This document shows positions 9,102-17,211 of a stretch of 64,000 bases of DNA, one piece after another. Each line of letters starts with the position of its first letter. Position 1 is the stretch's first letter. The notes under the pieces are model-generated. The model had not been told where the DNA came from, searched no databases, and saw nothing but the letters and a program-made list of their open reading frames with translations. Both the position numbers and the translations under genes were made by a program. The stretch is from Flavisolibacter nicotianae (GTDB taxonomy: Bacteria; Bacteroidota; Bacteroidia; Chitinophagales; Chitinophagaceae), in assembly GCF_003628535.1 (NCBI RefSeq), contig NZ_RBCI01000003.1, positions 434,001 through 498,000 of the forward strand. Direction: 5' to 3'.

Positions 9102-10979
9102 ATGAGTATGATACATTTTGATTTGCCTAAAGAAAAATCGTCCATTATAAAAGTGATTGGAATTGGCGGCGGCGGTAGCAATGCTGTCAATCACATGTAT
9201 AGCCAGAACATTGAAGGTGTCAACTTTATTATTTGTAATACCGATGCACAGGCCATTGCGCTGAGCGAGGTACCCAATAAAGTGCAGCTCGGGCCGCACC
9301 TCACCCAGGGCCTGGGTGCCGGCGCCAACCCGGAAATTGGCCGCCAGGCAACAGAAGAGAGTCTCGAAGAAATCAAGCGCATCCTGGAAGTGAATACCAA
9401 GATGGCCTTTGTGACGGCCGGAATGGGCGGTGGTACCGGAACCGGTGGCGCACCGATCATTTCTAAAATCTGCAAAGACCTGGGCATCCTGACGGTTGGC
9501 ATCGTGACCACGCCGTTTTCTTATGAAGGAAAGAAGCGCCAGATGCAGGCCGAAGAAGGGATCAAAAACCTGAAACAGTACGTGGATACGCTGCTGGTGA
9601 TCAGCAACGACAAACTGCGTCACCAGTTTGGGAACCTGAAAATGCGGGAGGCGTTCGCCAAGGCCGACAACGTGCTGGCAACTGCTGCCAAATGCATTAC
9701 CGATGTGATCAACAGCACCGGCCAGATCAATGTTGACTTTGCCGATGTATGCACCGTGATGAAAAACGGTGGTGTGGCCATCCTGGGTAATGCGGCCTGC
9801 TCGGGTGAAGACCGTGCACAGCGTGCCATCGAGGATGCGCTGAACTCGCCGTTGCTCAACGACAACGATATCCGTGGTGCGAAATGGATCCTCATCAACA
9901 TCAACTCTTCCGAAGGCGAGAACGAGTTTACGATGGACGAAGTAGAGATCATCCAGACACATCTTTTAAGCCAGGCAGGCGAGCACACCGATGTGATCCT
10001 CGGTCTTGGCTACGACAATACACTCGGCGAAAAGATCGGCATCACGCTGATCGCAACGGGCTTTGAGCACAAAGACCCGTTTGTGAAGAAGTTGGCCATC
10101 AAACAGCAGCCGAAAGAAGAGCGAATTGTAATGACACTGGGCGACCAGCCCCAAAAGCCCGCACCCGTTCCGGAGCCGGTCGTGGAAGACACGCTGGCGC
10201 CGACATTGGTGGACGCCGACAACTTCGTTGACGCTGCGGCGCCGGACCTGAACGAGGTGGTAGAAGAAGCAGAAGTACCGATCCAGTATTTCGAACTGGG
10301 GGCCGCGGAGCAAAAGGAAACACAGAAAGAAGAAGAGGAAGTGCTGCCGACGGGGCTGCAGATGAAGTTCCGTGAAGAACCCAAAGTCGATGCGGAATGG
10401 GACCAGGAGAAAAAAGACCTGGAAAGGCAAAAGAAAGCACTGGAAGACAAGTTTGAAGCACTTCGCCAGAACGTGCTGGGACAAAATGTATCGGCCGGGA
10501 ATACACCATCGCAGCCAACACCGGCAGCGGGTGGTTACCTGTCGAGGCCATCCAATATTTATGCGGAAAACAAGAAGCAGGAAGATCCGGTTCGGAAAGC
10601 AAGTGCACAGTCGGGGCAAGACGATGGGTTTGATATGCAACTGGTGATTCGTAACGAAAATCCCGTTGCCGATACGCCCAAGGTGCAACCAACAGCCACA
10701 AGCCAGGAGGATGTGCAGGGTGGCAATGCCGATGGCGACAAACAGCGTGCGACCGAACGTTTGCAGAAGCTGCGCAACCTGTCGTTCAACCTCAATGCAG
10801 CCGATCCCAATAACGAGTACGAAAACGTGCCGGCCTATATCCGGCGCAACATGGAGTTGAACCAAGGAACGTCCGCCGTGGAAAATTTCTATAGCAATTA
10901 CACGGTGAAAAGCGATGGAAAGAGCAACGCGACCATCAGCACCATCAATACATTTTTAGACGGCAAAAAGCCGGATTAA
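9102..10979 (+). CDS. ftsZ: Cell division protein FtsZ (tubulin-like GTPase), long C-terminal region
   Basis: FtsZ polymerises into the division ring. The N-terminal GTPase domain shows IGIGGGGSNAVNHM (19-32), the tubulin signature GGGTGTGGAPI at about 109-119, and NVDFADVC in the T7 loop. At 625 residues it is much longer than the usual 380-450. The extra is a linker of about 230 residues rich in Glu, Gln and Lys, with a short coiled-coil-like part near 430-460. A likely conserved C-terminal peptide, VPAYIRRNMELN (about 576-587), is followed by some 38 more residues. The start may be ATG 9102 or 9108. A strong terminator follows. Confidence 0.97.
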   Translation: MSMIHFDLPKEKSSIIKVIGIGGGGSNAVNHMYSQNIEGVNFIICNTDAQAIALSEVPNKVQLGPHLTQGLGAGANPEIGRQATEESLEEIKRILEVNTKMAFVTAGMGGGTGTGGAPIISKICKDLGILTVGIVTTPFSYEGKKRQMQAEEGIKNLKQYVDTLLVISNDKLRHQFGNLKMREAFAKADNVLATAAKCITDVINSTGQINVDFADVCTVMKNGGVAILGNAACSGEDRAQRAIEDALNSPLLNDNDIRGAKWILININSSEGENEFTMDEVEIIQTHLLSQAGEHTDVILGLGYDNTLGEKIGITLIATGFEHKDPFVKKLAIKQQPKEERIVMTLGDQPQKPAPVPEPVVEDTLAPTLVDADNFVDAAAPDLNEVVEEAEVPIQYFELGAAEQKETQKEEEEVLPTGLQMKFREEPKVDAEWDQEKKDLERQKKALEDKFEALRQNVLGQNVSAGNTPSQPTPAAGGYLSRPSNIYAENKKQEDPVRKASAQSGQDDGFDMQLVIRNENPVADTPKVQPTATSQEDVQGGNADGDKQRATERLQKLRNLSFNLNAADPNNEYENVPAYIRRNMELNQGTSAVENFYSNYTVKSDGKSNATISTINTFLDGKKPD

Positions 10980-11056
10980 CCGTTGTTTCAATGAAGCCAC
11001 CGTTCCGTAGCAGTTGAACTGCGGAACAACAGAATAGGCTTGTGTTTTTAGTTGTT

Positions 11057-11085
11057 CCCCCGCTGTTTACAGCGGGGGTTTTTTT
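11057..11085 (+). terminator. Rho-independent terminator after ftsZ
   Basis: A perfect 9-bp GC-rich stem (CCCCCGCTG at 11057-11065 and CAGCGGGGG at 11070-11078) with a 4-nt loop is followed by seven T residues. It lies about 80 nt after the ftsZ stop and ends the cell-wall and division cluster. Confidence 0.92.
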
Positions 11086-11206
11086 GTACTTGTTACGGTG
11101 CTTGCAATGCGGTGAAAGGTTTATCAAGCAGAGTTGGTTAGAACGATGAATTGAGGCGAATGGTAAACATCAGATCAAAGCCGGTGAGCTTTTTGGGAAA
11201 TACTTG

Positions 11207-11482
11207 TTAGAATATGTGCTTTCGTTTTCCCTCCTGATCAAAAAGGTTGTTTATATGCTTGTTGACCATTGTGGTCAACACCAGGAAGGTCGTCACAATC
11301 AATGTCGATGCCGAGGACATCGAAAGGTGCCGAAGACCGGCGAAGATAGCCGGAAGCCATCGCGCTACTGTCAGCAGCAGGCCTGCAAGGAGGATTGGTG
11401 AAGCGGCAAACCGAACTGCTTCTATCCATGCATCCTCGCTGCGTCTTGCCGATTTAAGCTGCATGGCACCGTACCGGGTCAT
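11207..11482 (-). CDS. Doubtful small membrane protein or gene remnant
   Basis: The 91-residue frame is not recognised. It shows two hydrophobic stretches (about residues 25-46 and 55-71), a charged N-terminus and a basic end, so it could be a two-helix membrane protein. It could also be a leftover of a larger permease, since it stands alone in a gene-poor region without a clear promoter. No catalytic motif is visible. An overlapping plus-strand frame is no better. Confidence 0.25.
   Translation of the reverse strand: MTRYGAMQLKSARRSEDAWIEAVRFAASPILLAGLLLTVARWLPAIFAGLRHLSMSSASTLIVTTFLVLTTMVNKHINNLFDQEGKRKHIF
11261..11279. repeat. Perfect small palindrome
   Basis: GTTGACCA (11261-11268) and TGGTCAAC (11272-11279) are perfectly complementary around a 3-nt centre. 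It lies inside the doubtful ORF 11207-11482 and may be an operator or a chance hairpin. No T-run follows on either strand. Confidence 0.4.
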
Positions 11483-11755
11483 TGTCGTCGGAGGCTTTAG
11501 CTAGTATAGGAGGCCTGTGATGAGCAGCAGCCCGCCGGCTGATAACGTTAGGAAACAAAAATCATTTAATCGGTTCAGATCCATCGACGTACATTTTAGG
11601 TGAAAGTCCACGAATAATGCGCATACACTTCATCGCTTGGCGGGATGTTTATATTTCGCATGAATTTATGGCTGATAAACGATTTACGGCCATCCTGATT
11701 CCGTCAGGAAACGCAGCAAAAGAATCGATGATCGCGGTAAGCGATTGCCGGTTGG

Positions 11756-12283
11756 TTATTTTGTTGTCTTGGCCCCCATTTGTTCGCCCAACTTCTCGTA
11801 TTCGATATCGTTTGGCTCCCAGAGTTCTATTTTGTTCCCTTCAACATCAACAATGTGAACAAATTTTCCATATTCATATGTTTCGATTTTGTCGGTAATT
11901 GTGACGCCTTCTTTTTTTAGTTGTTCGACAAGTTCTTCGATATTTTCTACACGGTAATTGATCATAAAATCCTTTGCCGAAGGCTCAAAATATTTTGTTG
12001 TCTCGGCAAACGGACTCCATTGCGTAAACCCTTTTTTTGTTGTGTCAGCGCCTTGCCGCCATTCAAATACGGCTCCATAGGGATTGGTATTTAATCCAAG
12101 GTGTTTTTGATACCATTCACGCATTTTGTTGGGGTCTTTGCATTTGAAGAAAATGCCGCCGATACCTGTTACTTTTTTCATTTGTATTTGTTTGTTCGAT
12201 TGATTTATGGTGATTGTCTTGAAGGCAAAACCAAAACAAAAGGACGCTGTAATTGCCAAAACGATGAATGCCGTTTTTTTCAT
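11756..12283 (-). CDS. VOC (glyoxalase/bleomycin-resistance fold) protein, possibly exported
   Basis: The 175-residue protein has a single VOC domain: it begins near VTGIGGIFFKCKDP and ends with FVHIVDVEGNKIELWEPND, the usual last strand with the metal-ligand glutamate position. The longest form (start 12283) begins with MKKTAFIVLAITASFCFG, a plausible signal peptide or lipoprotein-like leader. An internal ATG at 12181 would give a normal cytoplasmic VOC protein of 141 residues. The substrate is unknown. The gene is visibly AT-richer than its neighbours, as is the cytochrome gene upstream, which hints at recent arrival. Confidence 0.75.
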   Translation of the reverse strand: MKKTAFIVLAITASFCFGFAFKTITINQSNKQIQMKKVTGIGGIFFKCKDPNKMREWYQKHLGLNTNPYGAVFEWRQGADTTKKGFTQWSPFAETTKYFEPSAKDFMINYRVENIEELVEQLKKEGVTITDKIETYEYGKFVHIVDVEGNKIELWEPNDIEYEKLGEQMGAKTTK

Positions 12284-12438
12284 TTTATCTGAAATTGTGT
12301 GTTCTTGGATTCTAAAATAACAAGCTTTTCAGCAGCGCGGGTGTTCCTTGTTCTGCCGACTCAAATAATTTGCCTGAACAAAATAGTAATTCTTTTGGTG
12401 AGCTTATATTCGTTCGGCAGTATTACTTAAAGCAAGTA

Positions 12439-12909
12439 CTAGTGGTCTTTGCCCTGATATCGTTGTTTTGCAGCAACCTTTATATATGTAATCAGGTTGG
12501 CAAAATTGCTGGCTGATAAACTGTCTCTGAAGTGATGCTCATATGCATTATTCCACACATCGTCAATCTGTTTTGCGTATTGGTCTCCTGATGCTTTTAA
12601 GGCCCTGCTATCAGAAATGTAATTGGTAAAATATTCTACGGCGGGTTGTGGCAGTCGCTCGAAGAGATTATCAAAAGTGTACTGGTCAAGTACATTCTTA
12701 TCAGGCGTATAATGGCAAGTGTTACAAAACCTGCCAAACAGTTGTTTTCCTTCCCTGAAACTTACGGCAACCTGTTTGAACTCGATAGTGTCGATCTGAT
12801 TTTTGACCTCGTCAGCATTTTTTATATAGTTTTCTTTACCAGAACTGCAACTACAAAATACAATCACTGCAAATGAAAGCAGGAGACGTACTTTGATCTC
12901 TTTTAGCAT
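12439..12909 (-). CDS. Small c-type cytochrome lipoprotein
   Basis: The start at 12909 gives 156 residues beginning MLKEIKVRLLLSFAVIVFCS, a lipoprotein signal whose lipobox ends at the cysteine pair near residue 21. A longer frame reaches 12990 but its extra residues are not leader-like. The heme c site is FCNTCHY (CxxCH), about residue 62. A methionine axial ligand is not evident, so it may be a bis-His or degenerate cytochrome. It is probably anchored in the periplasm and carries electrons, but the partner is unknown. It shares low GC with the VOC gene downstream, from which it is separated by 155 nt. Confidence 0.7.
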   Translation of the reverse strand: MLKEIKVRLLLSFAVIVFCSCSSGKENYIKNADEVKNQIDTIEFKQVAVSFREGKQLFGRFCNTCHYTPDKNVLDQYTFDNLFERLPQPAVEYFTNYISDSRALKASGDQYAKQIDDVWNNAYEHHFRDSLSASNFANLITYIKVAAKQRYQGKDH

Positions 12910-13085
12910 TGTTGGTTGGTGGAGAAGATTGGTCATGGTGGCTATCACGCTGGTGTCTGTGTGTGTTTCAACAAGAACAAGTTTAGCCATTTTGTTTTGA
13001 AGATCATAGTATCAAGCATTTGCATAAACGTTTTGGAAGACTTTGTTTGTTCGCGAATCCCAAGCCACGGTTCCCTGCCTGTTTC

Positions 13086-13115
13086 AAAAAAAACGCAGCC
13101 ATTCGGGCTGCGTTT
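13086..13115 (-). terminator. Terminator of the M1 peptidase gene
   Basis: On the minus strand a 10-bp stem (AAACGCAGCC at 13091-13100 with GGCTGCGTTT at 13106-13115) leads straight into a T-run of about eight. It lies about 35 nt after the stop codon of the peptidase. Confidence 0.88.
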
Positions 13116-13149
13116 CAACGTTCGAAAGATGATCAGGATTTTCTGTGGC

Positions 13150-15003
13150 TTACCACTTCAACTCTATCTTGTTGTTCTTCCAGTTGCCATCGGCCATCCG
13201 GCCCGACGGATCAATTTCAACTGTTGTGATATCCGTTAGTTTTTTGCCGGTGCTAATGTTGTACGTAGGACTGGTCCACCGCCACTCCGGATAAACTTTG
13301 CGGTTCCGTTGTTCGGGTTCTGCGGGCTTTTCGCCAAACATTTCGTAAGCGGGAATGTAATGCCATTCGCTACTGCCGTCCTTAAATGTAATCCGCACAT
13401 CAACGGGCATCGGCACCATCCCGATCTTGCTCAGGCGGATCGTGGTGGCGCCACCCGTTTCCCACAGGCTGTCGATGCCATAGTCGATGGTCTTGGTGCT
13501 GCTGATCCAGTACTCTTTGTACCAGTCCAGTTTCAGCCCGCTGACCTTTTCTGCCACACGGACAAAGTCGCTGGCATTAGGATGTTTAAACCGCCATTGG
13601 CGGTAGTATTCCAGCAGGATCTTGTTGCGGACACTGTCACTAACGATATAGCCCAATTGCGACAGGAAAACAGAACCTTTGGAATAGGAGGCAATGCTAT
13701 AGGCAAAGTTGGTATTGTAATGATCGGCATGGGTCGTCATCGGTTCTTCCAGTCCCGACTTTGCCAGTGCGAAATAACTGTTGTAGCTGTCTTCGTGCGG
13801 AAACTCCTGCGATTTGTTCAGAAAGGCCAGGGTCTCTTCTTCGGCAAACGTGGTGAAGCCTTCGTCCATCCACGGGTACAGGCTTTCGTTGGTGCCCATC
13901 ATCCCCTGGTACCAGCTATGCAAAAACTCATGCACGGTAACACCGTCGCCGGGACCGCTGATCATGGTTGTCATGGGATATTCCATACCCCCGTCGCCGC
14001 CGTGAACCCAGGAGTATTGCTTGTAGGGATAAGCACCGAAATGTTTCTCCACAAAGGGAAAAATCTTTTCCATTTTCGGCAGCACCTCGTTCCATTCCTG
14101 CACACGCTTATCGGTTTTGTCGTACAACACGTGCAGCGTTAAATCGGGGCGGATTTTTTTCGACAGGTGCACAAAATCCGGGTCGGCTGCCCAGGCAAAG
14201 TCGTGCACGTTGGGCGCAGTGAATTTCCATACCAGTTTATTGCCAGCCGGACGTTGCACGGTCGTGCCTTTTTCTTCGTAGCCATAGCCTACCTGTGAGG
14301 CGTTCTGCAGGTAGCCCGAGCCGCCAAGGATGTAGGTTTTGTCAATGGAGATCGTTACGTCATAGTCGCCCCAAACGCCGTAGAATTCGCGGCCCACGTA
14401 AGGTGTGGGGTGCCAGCCTTCGTAATCGTATTCCGCCATTTTGGGATACCACTGCGTCATCGTGTACCGAACGTTGGAATTGGGATTGTCCCTGCCGCTG
14501 CGACGCACCTGCAACGGAACCTGCGCATCCCACTGCAGGTCGAACGAGACTTGCGATTTCGGCAGGATCGGCCGGTCGAGAACAACTTCGAGGATAGTCT
14601 CGTGCAGTTTCGTTTTTTGCTCACGGCCGTTCATTTTTACAAAGGCTACTTTTTCGTAGCCGATTTCATCCGGCTTCAGGTTGATGATCCGGTCTTTTAC
14701 ACGGGCATCCCAGTCAGGGCCCTGCGTGTTGCCCTTGGGCACCTGGATGCCGCCCTGCCTGCGGCTGCGTTCGTCCATCATGCTGCCGGGCTGAAAGGCA
14801 TTCCAGTAAAGGTGAAAAAAAACTTTGTGCAAGGTGTCGGGTGAATTGTTCCAGTATTGAATGCTTTGCTTTCCGGTGAACTGGTTAGTCTGCACATTCA
14901 TGTCGATGGCCATCGTGTACTTGATGCGCTGCTGCCAGCGATCGGGTTGGGCAAAGAGTGAAAAGGTTGAAAAGAGAAAAAGAGAAAGAATGGTCGTTTT
15001 CAT
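13150..15003 (-). CDS. M1-family zinc aminopeptidase-like protein, secreted
   Basis: The protein is a gluzincin of the M1 type. The zinc motif HEFLHSW lies near residue 355 and the third ligand is in WMDEGFTTFAEEE about 20 residues on. Upstream is GGMEYPMTTM, equivalent to the GxMEN exopeptidase motif. The start at 15003 gives 617 residues beginning MKTTILSLFLFSTFSLFAQ, a clear signal peptide cut after AQ; an ATG four codons upstream (15015) is also possible. The longer frame to 15108 has no leader. It is probably periplasmic or surface-exposed. The metal ligands are intact, so an active enzyme is expected; the natural peptide substrate is unknown. Confidence 0.9.
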   Translation of the reverse strand: MKTTILSLFLFSTFSLFAQPDRWQQRIKYTMAIDMNVQTNQFTGKQSIQYWNNSPDTLHKVFFHLYWNAFQPGSMMDERSRRQGGIQVPKGNTQGPDWDARVKDRIINLKPDEIGYEKVAFVKMNGREQKTKLHETILEVVLDRPILPKSQVSFDLQWDAQVPLQVRRSGRDNPNSNVRYTMTQWYPKMAEYDYEGWHPTPYVGREFYGVWGDYDVTISIDKTYILGGSGYLQNASQVGYGYEEKGTTVQRPAGNKLVWKFTAPNVHDFAWAADPDFVHLSKKIRPDLTLHVLYDKTDKRVQEWNEVLPKMEKIFPFVEKHFGAYPYKQYSWVHGGDGGMEYPMTTMISGPGDGVTVHEFLHSWYQGMMGTNESLYPWMDEGFTTFAEEETLAFLNKSQEFPHEDSYNSYFALAKSGLEEPMTTHADHYNTNFAYSIASYSKGSVFLSQLGYIVSDSVRNKILLEYYRQWRFKHPNASDFVRVAEKVSGLKLDWYKEYWISSTKTIDYGIDSLWETGGATTIRLSKIGMVPMPVDVRITFKDGSSEWHYIPAYEMFGEKPAEPEQRNRKVYPEWRWTSPTYNISTGKKLTDITTVEIDPSGRMADGNWKNNKIELKW

Positions 15004-15015
15004 GTTGTTCTGCAT

Positions 15016-15385
15016 TGTTCCGTTCTGTAATCGAATTTCGGGAAGGGATAAAATTCGGGTAAATCCTGTTACGGGAATGAGAAAAAGTTGGCAGGAATCT
15101 GTAGGCATCTATTTGTTATTACCCGCAAATTCGTGCTTACAAAACCAGGATGTGCAACGAAGCTGCCATGCATTTTCACAAGGGTGGTAGCTGTTTACTT
15201 TGGTTGGTTGAAGGCAGGATAGTGCGAAAGGCGGATCGTGATGAAAGAAGCGATCCTGGTGTTTAACAAGCCCTATAACTCCTGATCTCCTGTTGCTAGA
15301 CAGAAACGGATGTTGCCCGTTCGCCGGCCATCAAAAAGAAAGCCCTCAGAAGAGGGCCTTCGTATTTATTCATCATCTATAACCT
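15016..15385. other. Gene-free region between pckA and the M1 peptidase
   Basis: About 370 nt lie between two genes transcribed in the same (minus) direction. It holds the pckA terminator (15332-15360). The remainder should contain the peptidase promoter, but no convincing TAnnTTTG box was found. No ORF with recognisable features is present. Confidence 0.5.
15332..15360 (-). terminator. Terminator of pckA
   Basis: On the minus strand GCCCTC and GAGGGC (15342-15347 and 15352-15357) form a stem with a 4-nt loop, followed by CTTTCTTTTTG. It lies 26 nt after the pckA stop codon. Confidence 0.8.
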
Positions 15386-16990
15386 TTACAACTTGGGGGC
15401 GGCAGCAAGCACGTCGGAAGAAACGCCGTCTGCAAATTTCCGGAAATTTTCCACGAAAAGTCCTGCAAGATACCGGGCTTTTTCGTCATACCCCGTTTTA
15501 TCGAGCCAGGTATTCCGCGGTTGCAGCAGGTAGTCGGGCACACCCGGAACGGCGACCGGTATGGCGAGGCCAAAAACAGGGTCGCACACCGTTTCCGCCT
15601 TGTCCAGTTCTCCGGCCAATGCTGCACTGATCATGGCTCTTGTATACGAAAGCTTCATGCGGTGACCTTTGCCATACGGACCGCCTGTCCAGCCGGTATT
15701 CACCAGCCAAACGGAAACAGTGTGCGCTTCCATTTTCTGTCCCAGCATCTCGGCATATTTCGCAGGATGCAGCGGGAGGAAAGGTGCTCCAAAACAGGCG
15801 CTGAAGGTAGGCCTGGGCTCTGTAATGCCGGCTTCGGTACCGGCCACCTTTGCCGTGTAACCGGAAATGAACTGGTACATCGCCTGCACTTTCGAAAGTT
15901 TGGAAATGGGTGGCAGCACGCCGTAGGCATCACAGGTCAGGAAAAAAATGTGTTTCGGCACACCGCCAATCGACGGCTCCTGGATGTTGGAAATAAACGG
16001 AAGGGGATAAGAAACCCGTGTGTTTTCGGTGATCGACGCATCATCAAAATTGATGCGGTTGGTGCCGGGAAAAAACTGTGCATTTTCTACGATGGCGCCG
16101 GCACGAATGGCTCCATAAATCTCCGGCTCCTGTTCGGCCGACAGGTTGATCAACTTGGCATAACAGCCGCCTTCGAAATTGAAAATGCCGTCGCTGGTCC
16201 AGCCGTGTTCATCATCACCAATGAGCTTGCGGGCCGGGTCGGTGCTTAGCGTTGTTTTGCCGGTGCCGCTCAGTCCAAAGAAAACGGCCGTGTCGCCATC
16301 TTCGCCGATGTTGGCGCTGCAGTGCATGCTCAGCACGCCTTTCTCCTGCGGAAGAAGATAATTCAGAATGGAGAAAATGCTTTTTTTGGTTTCACCTGTG
16401 TAGCCCGTGCCTGCAATCAAGATGGTTTTGTGTTTGAAGGAGACAATCGTTGCATTGTGTTGCCGGGTGCCGCATTCTTCCGGGTCCAGCTTCAGGTCGG
16501 GTGCCGAGAGCACATGCCATTGGGGAATGAACTCTTCCAGTTCATCTTCCGTAGGCCGTAAAAACATGTTATACGCAAACAAATTCGTCCAAGGCTTTTC
16601 GGTTACTACACGGATGTTCAGGCGGTAGCGCGGATCGGCGCAGGCATAGCAATCGCGGATCCATATTTCGCTTTTGCCATTCAGGTAGGCCAGCATTTTT
16701 TGGTGCACAATGCGGAAGTATTTTTCTTCCATCGGAATGTTGAAATTGTTCCAGTGCACGCTGTCTTCGGTGATGTCGTCTTTGACGGTGAACTTGTCCA
16801 GCGGTGACCGCCCGGTGAATTCACCGGTTTGAATGGCCAGCGCGCCGGTGTCTGTGAGGCTGCCTTCGCCGATACGGAGAGTGTCTTGCACGAGTTCATC
16901 GGGTGACAGTTGATAGTGAATGTTGTCGGAGACAAAAAGCCCCAACCTCGCCAGGTCTCCCGGCGGGAAAGAAAGAATAGGTACTGACAT
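15386..16990 (-). CDS. pckA: Phosphoenolpyruvate carboxykinase (ATP)
   Basis: PckA converts oxaloacetate and ATP to PEP, CO2 and ADP at the entry of gluconeogenesis. The 534-residue length fits the ATP-dependent family. The kinase-1a P-loop GLSGTGKTTLSTDP is near residues 238-251. Other motifs are FTGRSPLDKFTV, MHCSANIGEDGDTAVFFGLS, DDEHGW, ENTRVSYP and the C-terminal GRPYGKGHRMKL-like stretch (here GGPYGKGHRMKLSYTRAM). The start at 16990 is the first ATG before VPILSFPPGDLARLGL. A near-perfect -7 box lies 26 nt upstream. It is divergent from pepP. Confidence 0.98.
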   Translation of the reverse strand: MSVPILSFPPGDLARLGLFVSDNIHYQLSPDELVQDTLRIGEGSLTDTGALAIQTGEFTGRSPLDKFTVKDDITEDSVHWNNFNIPMEEKYFRIVHQKMLAYLNGKSEIWIRDCYACADPRYRLNIRVVTEKPWTNLFAYNMFLRPTEDELEEFIPQWHVLSAPDLKLDPEECGTRQHNATIVSFKHKTILIAGTGYTGETKKSIFSILNYLLPQEKGVLSMHCSANIGEDGDTAVFFGLSGTGKTTLSTDPARKLIGDDEHGWTSDGIFNFEGGCYAKLINLSAEQEPEIYGAIRAGAIVENAQFFPGTNRINFDDASITENTRVSYPLPFISNIQEPSIGGVPKHIFFLTCDAYGVLPPISKLSKVQAMYQFISGYTAKVAGTEAGITEPRPTFSACFGAPFLPLHPAKYAEMLGQKMEAHTVSVWLVNTGWTGGPYGKGHRMKLSYTRAMISAALAGELDKAETVCDPVFGLAIPVAVPGVPDYLLQPRNTWLDKTGYDEKARYLAGLFVENFRKFADGVSSDVLAAAPKL

Positions 16991-17015
16991 AGTAGCAATC
17001 GTTTATGTTAGAAAA

Positions 17016-17050
17016 CAAAGGTAGGAAGGGAATCCCGGAGCACCTACCAA
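17016..17050 (-). promoter_or_regulatory. Probable pckA promoter (Bacteroidota type)
   Basis: On the minus strand TACCTTTG (17016-17023) matches the TAnnTTTG -7 consensus. A TTGG at about 17047-17050 could be the -33 element, though the spacer of about 24 nt is a little long. Transcription would start about 20 nt before the pckA ATG. Confidence 0.5.
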
Positions 17051-17078
17051 GCGTGTCCTCGTTACACGTTGGATTGAT

Positions 17079-17180
17079 CAATCAAAAGTCAATCGTCAAA
17101 CGTCAAAAACGAAGAGGTAGAATAGGTGCTGTCGCCTTTTGGGATTTTGACTTTTTACTTTTGACTTCTCTATTTTCGGT
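17079..17180 (+). repeat. Heptad inverted repeat between pckA and pepP
   Basis: The left arm (17079-17126) reads as sevens such as GTCAATC and GTCAAAC. The right arm (17136-17180) carries the complementary theme in the same phase, for example ACTTTTT and ACTTTTG. It lies upstream of both divergent genes, so here it cannot serve as a terminator for either. Confidence 0.72.
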
Positions 17181-17211
17181 TACTTTGCTGCTGTTGTCAA
17201 AACCCGAATGC

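Larger units (their letters stand above)
11090..11755. other. Sparse region between ftsZ terminator and VOC gene
   Basis: This 666-nt stretch holds no gene that can be recognised. It contains one doubtful minus-strand ORF (11207-11482) and a perfect small palindrome (11261-11279). The rest shows no ORF with family features and no RNA gene. It might be the remains of decayed genes, but nothing in it proves this. Confidence 0.5.

Noticed and set aside
9057-9962. 301-residue minus-strand ORF
   Set aside because: It is antisense to ftsZ and has no family features.
11617-11898. 93-residue plus-strand ORF
   Set aside because: It overlaps the VOC gene on the opposite strand and has no features of its own.
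13309-14142. 277-residue plus-strand ORF
   Set aside because: It is fully antisense to the M1 peptidase, which has intact catalytic motifs; the frame shows no features of its own.
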